A stretch of 64,000 nt of DNA, taken from Rhizopus arrhizus (taxonomy: Eukaryota > Mucoromycota > Mucoromycetes > Mucorales > Rhizopodaceae). The notes beneath the pieces were generated by a model. The model was not told where the DNA came from and did not search any database. It was given only the letters and a program-made list of their open reading frames with translations. Both the position numbers and the translations under genes were made by a program. The stretch lies in NCBI GenBank assembly GCA_024220505.1, contig JAKZZE010000002.1:1178001-1242000 (forward strand), in the 5' to 3' direction. Below, piece after piece: positions 58,124-64,000 of the stretch. Positions within the stretch are counted from its first letter, which is position 1, and every line of letters begins with the position of its first letter.

Positions 58124-59882
58124 ATGCTTAATTCACTTTTTGTAATCAATAAACAAGGGTAAGACACTAGAATTGCAAATAATCGATTTACTTACAAACA
58201 AAAAGAAAAATTATTATTGAAAAACATTGGCGAGGCATCATCTCAAGACAAATTGTAGACGTGTTTAACGATGAATGTGCTAAATTTATGAATTCACTAC
58301 CTGGTTCACTTGATGAAAGTAGCAATACAACAAATCTTCCTTTAAAAGAATCTTACTTTGTTCGAGATGACGTGCCTCCTGTATTAGAGACCAATAAATA
58401 TTGGCTATTGAACGTCTTACGAGATGAACTCACCTGGCTCTGTCCTGTAGAAAGAGAAGGTAAAAAAAAGAGAGAGAGAGAAAAGAAAAAGGAAATACGT
58501 AAATAAACGAGTACTTATGTGGAAATAGTGGACCCTATGCTTATTTTTGAATTTATCCACCGAATCATTGATATTTTGACAGATTATTTGGGTGATGTGT
58601 CAGAAACGTCTATTAGAGATAACTTTGTAACGGTGTATCAGGTAAGAAATATGCTTAGTGAGAAAGTAAAAGAGCAAGAGTATAATTTTATTGTAGCTTT
58701 TAGAGGAAATGATCGATTACGGGTATCCCTTGACAACAGAGCCTAACGCATTAAAAGAAATAATTATGCCACCTACTATCATGAACAAGATGATGACAAC
58801 TGTAGGTGCTGCAGCAGGGTAAGTAAGAGAGAAAAGGGCGCACAAATGTTGATTATGCTTATATTTCTATTATAGCGTTACACCCAAAGTACCCCAAAAT
58901 ATGTCATCCAACGTGCCTTGGAGAAAAGCAGGTGTTAAATACACACAAAATGAAATCTATTTTGATATTATTGAAGAAATTGATGCAACCGTCGCAGCGT
59001 ATGAGAATAAATCAAAAACGTACAAAAACAACGATTGACACTTTTAATAGAAATGGATCTGTTATATCTTGTGAAGCACATGGGTCAGTGCAAACAAACT
59101 GTAGATTATCCGGGATGCCAGACTTGACACTCAACTTTATAAATGCGCGAGTGATTGATGATGTTAGCTTTCATCCATGTGTAAGATATCGTAAATGGGA
59201 TAGTGAAAAGGTGCTTTCATTTGTACCTCCTGATGGTCATTTTAAATTAATGTCGTATAGGTAAATATTCCTTCTTTAAACAGTCTTCTTCTTTACTTAT
59301 GCGTGTCAGAGCTTCACTCTCTCCTTATCAATCCTTGCCTTTGCAGATTAAACCACAAATTACACCAACTAAAAATGGCGGACGATTTGATATCATGATT
59401 TATCCCAGATCAGCAGATGGAAAACCTATTGAAAAAATCGAATTGACTTTGCCTATGCCGAAAAGCACAACTACTGTAAACGCGACTTGTAATTTAGGGC
59501 AGTATATGTATGATCCAGTTAATAAAACAGTTCGATGGGAAGTGGGTAAATTACAGTTAAAAGATAGAGCACCCGCGTTATCTGGGACATTTAATACAAG
59601 GTAAATAATCTCTTGTAAAAAAAAAAAAAAAGGCATATTTGTATTAATGTTACGACACAGTGAAACAAATCCTGAATTGGGCTTGAGTATAGGCCTGGAC
59701 TTTCAAATCAATATGTATGCAGTATCTGGTCTTAAAGTTGATAGCCTCCGTTTGTTTCATGAGGGCTATAAACCATACAAGGTAAATTTTAATAGATTTT
59801 CTTTCATGTTGAATTTATTCATATTATATCTTAGGGAGTTCGAAGTATGACAAAAGCTGGCAAAATACATATAAGAACATAA
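58124..59882 (+). CDS. APM3: AP-3 adaptor complex mu subunit
   Basis: Medium chain of the AP-3 complex, which sorts cargo from Golgi/endosome to the vacuole. Nine exons (58124-58158, 58206-58459, 58529-58641, 58697-58818, 58876-58998, 59051-59260, 59310-59600, 59661-59781, 59835-59882) give 438 residues with closing phases. The longin-like N-terminus reads MLNSLFVINKQGKIIIEKHW and later FEFIHRIIDILTDYLGD. The mu homology domain has PWRKAGVKYTQNEIYFDIIE, RLSGMPDLTLNF and DDVSFHPCVRY, then WDSEKVLSFVPPDGHFKLMS. The C-terminal end is AGKIHIRT. These blocks point to AP-3 rather than AP-1 or AP-2 mu. Its stop codon is 5 bases from the stop of the convergent BUB1 gene. Confidence 0.93.
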
Positions 59883-59887
59883 TAAAA

Positions 59888-62098
59888 TTATTTTGTTAAT
59901 ACTTGAATACATTCATGAATGAGTTTGTCGTGTACTTGGATTTTATCAAATTCTTGTAATAAAAGATTGATATCTGTTTGTTCATTTGATCGATTAAGTA
60001 AACATTCGAAAAGCATGGACCAAAGGCTGACATGCCAGTATCTCTTGAATTTTTGCTGAATAGTAAATTTCCCTTCATGTGTACATATTGCTTGCATCGG
60101 TTCACCGAACAATAGCCTGTGAGACATGGCAGCCAATTCCCAATAATCCGCGTGAATGGGGTTATAACCTGTATTGAATTGGGGATACCCTGAAAGAGGA
60201 CAAGCAGGTGGCCAGCTGGCTTTACACTGAGGATAGTCTAAAACTCTCACATCGATTGAATGCCCAAAATCAATCAAGACAACGTCCGGCATGGTATCCT
60301 TGCGTCTTGATATTAACATGACGTTGTCCAGCTTGAGATCATTGTGGCAAATATCAAGACTGTGTAAAAGAATGAGCTGTTGTATGAATCGCGCTGTAAA
60401 TAAGGCAATGATCGGTTCAGGCATGGTCTTTTGAGCCGCAATGTACCGATTGTAAGCATCCAAGAGAGTACCATGGCGTATATAGGGCATGAGTAAAAAA
60501 CTAGTGTCATTGTAATAATAATAGTTCAAGACGGGTAATAGATGAAAAGGTGTCTTATTTTGCTTCTTTCGTTCATTAATTTGATAATGGATATAAAACT
60601 CCCATGGATTAGGTGGCTGCTGTACTTTAAGACCATAGAAGGCCAAGCTGTCTGTCTCCTGTACCAAAAAAACCTGGGCCATTCCACCCTCACCCAATTT
60701 GCTGACGACTAAAAACTCACTTTCCAAAAGATGAACCAGACTGTGTTTTTCCTTTTTGGTGCTTGGCTTCCACAGTCTTTTCTTTTTATCATAAACAAAC
60801 CAACTAGAGAGCATTTTCTGAGTATTTGAGGCTGATTCCTTGATGATGTGATACGTGGAACAAACACGGGCACCACTCTTGTTAATTTGATCATGAACAA
60901 ATTCTGGACTGTGTGGTAATTCTACAACGCCTTCTTCTCGTGTTACCATGATGTCCTTTTGTTTTGATTCTACAGGTGGATGCGCTGATTCAATTTGGCT
61001 CACTGCTGCTGCTGCTGGTGTTTCTGTAGCAAATAATAATGTCTTACCGAGGGTTGGCTTCTTTAGAACCTTTTGCGGTTGGCTCAATTTGGTTTGCTGC
61101 TGCTGCTTCTGTATTTGACTGGCTTGAAAGACAGTTCGCTGCTGCTGCTGCTGCTGCTGCTTTAAGATCCGTTCTTTAATGTGTTTTTGACCCCTTTTTA
61201 CTGGTTGATCATGTGGCTGCAGACTAAACACATGTTGTTCTTGAATCGATCTTTTTGTTGATTGCTGCTCTTGAATTAGATATGGTTTTAACACTATGGG
61301 TTCTTGCGACCTCCATTTTTTAATGATACTCTTTGCTGGATTATATTTTATTCTCAACTCTTCCAATGAAACCTCTTGATTTTTGTAATAGACTTCTCTC
61401 AATATAGAAGCACGAGCATGATGCTGTAGTTGTACATTTAACCAATTTAATTGTGTCATTAAAGGTTTATCTTGTTCTATAAAGTCTTCCTTTTAAATAA
61501 AGTGAATAAGACTACATTTTTATTATATTTTATGCTTACATGAGTATATAAAAGTAAATGTTCATGATCTTTGTCTATGATTTGTATGTTTGCATTGTAT
61601 TGACTTAAATTGAATTCCTGCTCTTTAAATTCAATAGAATTATTTGTTTTGAATTGATGATAAATTCGTTTTAGTCTTTTTATAGGAATAGCCATATTTT
61701 CTATTCCTAATAAAAGTGATCTCTCCGCTTCCTTCATTCTTTATGATTTTCTTAGTCATAACACTCTTATTTTTTTGAATTTTATCTTGCCTTCCTTCCT
61801 TTAGATATTGATAAGCAGTGGCTTCATATAAAATAGATAATTTATGACCAATACAATTATCTATCAACCACTGAAGAACAAAAGTAGGATTATTTTGATA
61901 AAAGCCATAAATTAACCATAATTTTAAATATCTTGGTGCATTTTGATATCTTAAATCATCTTTATAATTCTCTACTGCTTTTTCTAATGTCTCATAAGCA
62001 ATCAACATATTATTTATTTGTACTTGATTTGAAATTTTCTGTTCATAAAATGATAATGGATCATCCAATTCATCCACCACGGACCGAGAAACAAACAT
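59888..62098 (-). CDS. BUB1: Spindle-checkpoint kinase BUB1
   Basis: Kinetochore checkpoint kinase. Minus-strand exons are 62098-61791, 61738-61540 and 61489-59888, giving 702 residues. The N-terminal Mad3/BUB1 TPR region is visible as KDDLRYQNAPRYLKLWLIY, then GHKLSILYEATAYQYLKEGRMKEAERSLLLGIEN. Joining these two halves needs intron 61739-61790, which starts with GC (AG|GCAAGA) and ends AAAG; its 52-nt length restores the frame exactly. The middle is Gln-rich (a CAG-type repeat). The kinase domain has LGEGGMAQVFLV, YGLKVQQPPNPWEFYI, ICHNDLKLDNVML and LIDFGHSIDV, so HND replaces the usual HGD. BUBR1/Mad3 is excluded by the intact kinase. Confidence 0.9.
61138..61161 (-). repeat. CAG trinucleotide repeat encoding Gln8 in BUB1
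   Basis: Eight GCT units on the plus strand, read as CAG on the coding strand, give an eight-Gln run in the disordered linker of BUB1. A second Gln-rich stretch lies close by. Confidence 0.85.
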
Positions 62099-62242
62099 GG
62101 TTCGTGTAACAAACGAGAGAAAAGAAAGTGAATAAGGAGTAAATGTAAGACGACATTTTATTTATTTTTTTAAATGCGATAACAACAGTTTTCTGTATGA
62201 AGATGAGAGAGCTTGATGAATTTAAATGATTATTTTCTTTTT

Positions 62243-62509
62243 TTATGCAGTTTGTCTATGTTCGCTATCTTGATAACCAGTCATGGAATCCCAGTTACCA
62301 AGTGAAAAGTTTTCAGAGGAAACACTTTCTTCATTTGTAGTATTACTACTTGATGAAGAGAGAGAAGCACGACGTTTTAATAAAGTAGAGACATCAGACC
62401 AAGGTAAATCAGTAAAGCTTGAGTTCTTGGGAGTAGTTATACTTGGATCTTCATTAATTAAATTAGGAATAGTCTTGATATGTTGAAGAAGCTTGTAACC
62501 AGGATCCAT
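62243..62509 (-). CDS. Small Ser-rich protein of unknown function
   Basis: A single-exon frame of 88 residues starting MDPGYKLLQHIKTIPNL and ending SEHRQTA. The middle contains DLPWSDVSTLLKRRASLSSSS, with an RRAS motif that could be a basophilic kinase site, and a Ser/Asn/Glu-rich tail. No membrane segment or known domain. It lies upstream of and co-directional with BUB1 (144 bases). Composition and a compact leader support a real gene, but I do not recognise it; a lineage-specific protein is likely. Confidence 0.55.
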   Translation of the reverse strand: MDPGYKLLQHIKTIPNLINEDPSITTPKNSSFTDLPWSDVSTLLKRRASLSSSSSNTTNEESVSSENFSLGNWDSMTGYQDSEHRQTA

Positions 62510-64000
62510 TATGATTGTATTTGTTTAATAAAGAAAAAAAGTAAGGTAAATCATATTTCAATTTAGTATTTATATTCATTTTCTGTCTTTTTTTCGTGGG
62601 AATAATCAAAAATAGACTGTCACCTCCTAGAAAATAGCAAAAATAGTACAAGTGTCTTAATTAAGAACCTAGTCATTACCCGCGGAATATAAATCCCATG
62701 GAACCAGTTTCTTCACTTCCTAAATGATCTGGAGCATCTTTTTGTGTTCATTTGAGTTTAAATTTTATAGTCATTCCACTCTCAATTTGATTGTTTCATC
62801 CAGTCTCTAGATGAATCTGAAAAGGTATTTTGAGCAAAGTAGATTAAAACATAAAATTAAAATTCGTGAATGAGCTATAATATAATTTTGATTTCAATTG
62901 GAAATCACCGTCACTAATATTTCTCAGTGAAGATAGCCGCGGAAATATGTAGGTTGAACATCGTTTTGAGACTAGGAACAGTGTAGATAAGGAAAATGAT
63001 CTTTTTGTCATAAAGTAGTTATCTTGAATCTTGCAGTCAGTTTATCTTGCAGTGATAAGTTTGGTAAGATAATGAAGGGTATTTCAGTAGAAAAAAAAAA
63101 AGATTCAAACCACTCAAGCTAATATAACGATCATCGCTCAACATCAAGAGTCTTGTCTTTTGTTATAAACCATAAAAGTCACTGACAGTTAAGCTGCTGC
63201 ACTGAAAGAAAGTACAGATTGTTTCTTAAAGAAAAACCACAAAGAGGATTCTGATTCTTTTGTTCTAGACAAAAAAAAAAGAGCTGTTAAAACAGAATTG
63301 TAGCACAATTACAAGAAGAATACACGCAACATTTGATGAAGTTTTTTTTTTTTTTAATGAAAATCCTCAAGATGTGATTGACGACCTAACAGGTCAGTTT
63401 GGTGGCTTTGAGACAAAAAGTTGATTTATGAAGGATAATGCAACTTCACGATTAAAAAAAAAAGCTGTTTTTTTTGACCGGAAGCTAGAAACAATGAAAA
63501 ATCTCTTTAGTTGAGTGATGAAATGGAGTCAGTGATACGGATTTTTTAAAAAGTGTACTTTCATTGATAAATCAGAATATTATTCAGTATGCAAAAAAAA
63601 AAAAAATATTTAATTGTTTGAATAAAGTTCTTACCTAAATATTATTTTAATAAATTGTTAAGGTGAACCTTACTTGGTAAAATTTATACTTTATTAAATA
63701 AAATAATATTTATTCTATATTTTATTTAAAGGGTAGATTATCATAATAAATTCTTATGATTTTTATGTTAAAAAATACAAAGATTAGCTAATTTACTTGA
63801 TATTATGTGAGGATAAGTTCTAATGACATTTTGGATAAATTGTGGTGCAGAAAATATTTGGCAACATTTTACAGTCAATCAATAGATAAAATTCTTGTTT
63901 TACTATTTGCTACCAAAGACATTTTTGCTTTAACTGAAGAAAAATAAATGTTTGGTTAAGAAGATGCATAATCACTTTGCCTATTCTATCAAACAAGTGG
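62510..64000. other. Gene-free right end
   Basis: 1.5 kb, AT-rich, without a credible open frame or repeat. A-rich and T-rich runs occur (for example 63340-63355 and 63592-63606). The next gene lies beyond the window. Confidence 0.5.

Noticed and set aside
1..64000. tRNA, rRNA and snoRNA genes
   Set aside because: Looked for B-box/T-loop sequence, C/D boxes in the ribosomal protein introns and long G+C-rich blocks by eye; none was convincing. A covariance-model search would be decisive.

Overview
The window is nuclear DNA of a Mucoralean fungus (Mucoromycota), most likely a Rhizopus or close relative. The evidence is an AT-rich background, many 45-80 nt GT-AG introns with CTAAY-type branch sites, long T or A homopolymers between genes, a full-length 601-codon spore-coat CotH protein of the Rhizopus CotH3 type, and WD40, SAGA, TOR and AP-3 genes in fungal form. 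Species level cannot be fixed from the sequence alone. Gene models were built by hand from six-frame reading and splice-site phase. Exon coordinates are given where the phases close exactly.

Layout. 1-8.7 kb: the 3' part of the branched-chain 2-oxoacid dehydrogenase E1-alpha gene, a small four-helix membrane protein, a 4.5 kb gene-poor stretch with decayed ORFs, and pyruvate decarboxylase. 8.7-18.6 kb: an accessory region with a G/C hairpin, a TA-flanked foldback MITE, and a six-exon Arl1-like GTPase gene on the minus strand. One intron of that gene has grown to about 5.6 kb. It holds a truncated LINE (ORF1 plus endonuclease only), a two- or three-exon gene of unknown function with a PD-(D/E)XK-like motif and an 18-bp tandem repeat, and an intact Tc1/IS630-type transposase. 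18.9-25.1 kb: PEX7, a SAM methyltransferase, pyruvate kinase and ribosomal protein eL36. 26.5-36.6 kb: END3, a PIAS/SIZ SUMO ligase with an apparent 1-nt frameshift, SGF29, the CotH spore-coat protein and the mitochondrial nuclease NUC1. 39.5-42 kb: a 14-exon membrane-anchored GH9 endoglucanase. 44.4-52.3 kb: the TOR kinase (14 exons, 2359 codons). 53.9-62.5 kb: uL6, a HAL/NPR kinase, a ZZZ3-like SANT+ZZ protein, AP-3 mu, BUB1 and a small orphan protein. The last 1.5 kb shows no gene.

The genes are ordinary housekeeping genes and do not form one pathway. Functional links are pyruvate kinase with pyruvate decarboxylase (glycolysis to ethanol), SGF29 with the ZZZ3-like protein (SAGA/ATAC-type chromatin complexes), END3 with AP-3 mu and Arl1 (vesicle traffic), and TOR with the two ribosomal proteins (growth). 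The most unusual features are the transposon-filled but phase-consistent Arl1 intron, the PD-(D/E)XK-like gene inside it, the MITE, a GC-AG intron in BUB1, and a 20-bp perfect inverted repeat inside the first eL36 intron.
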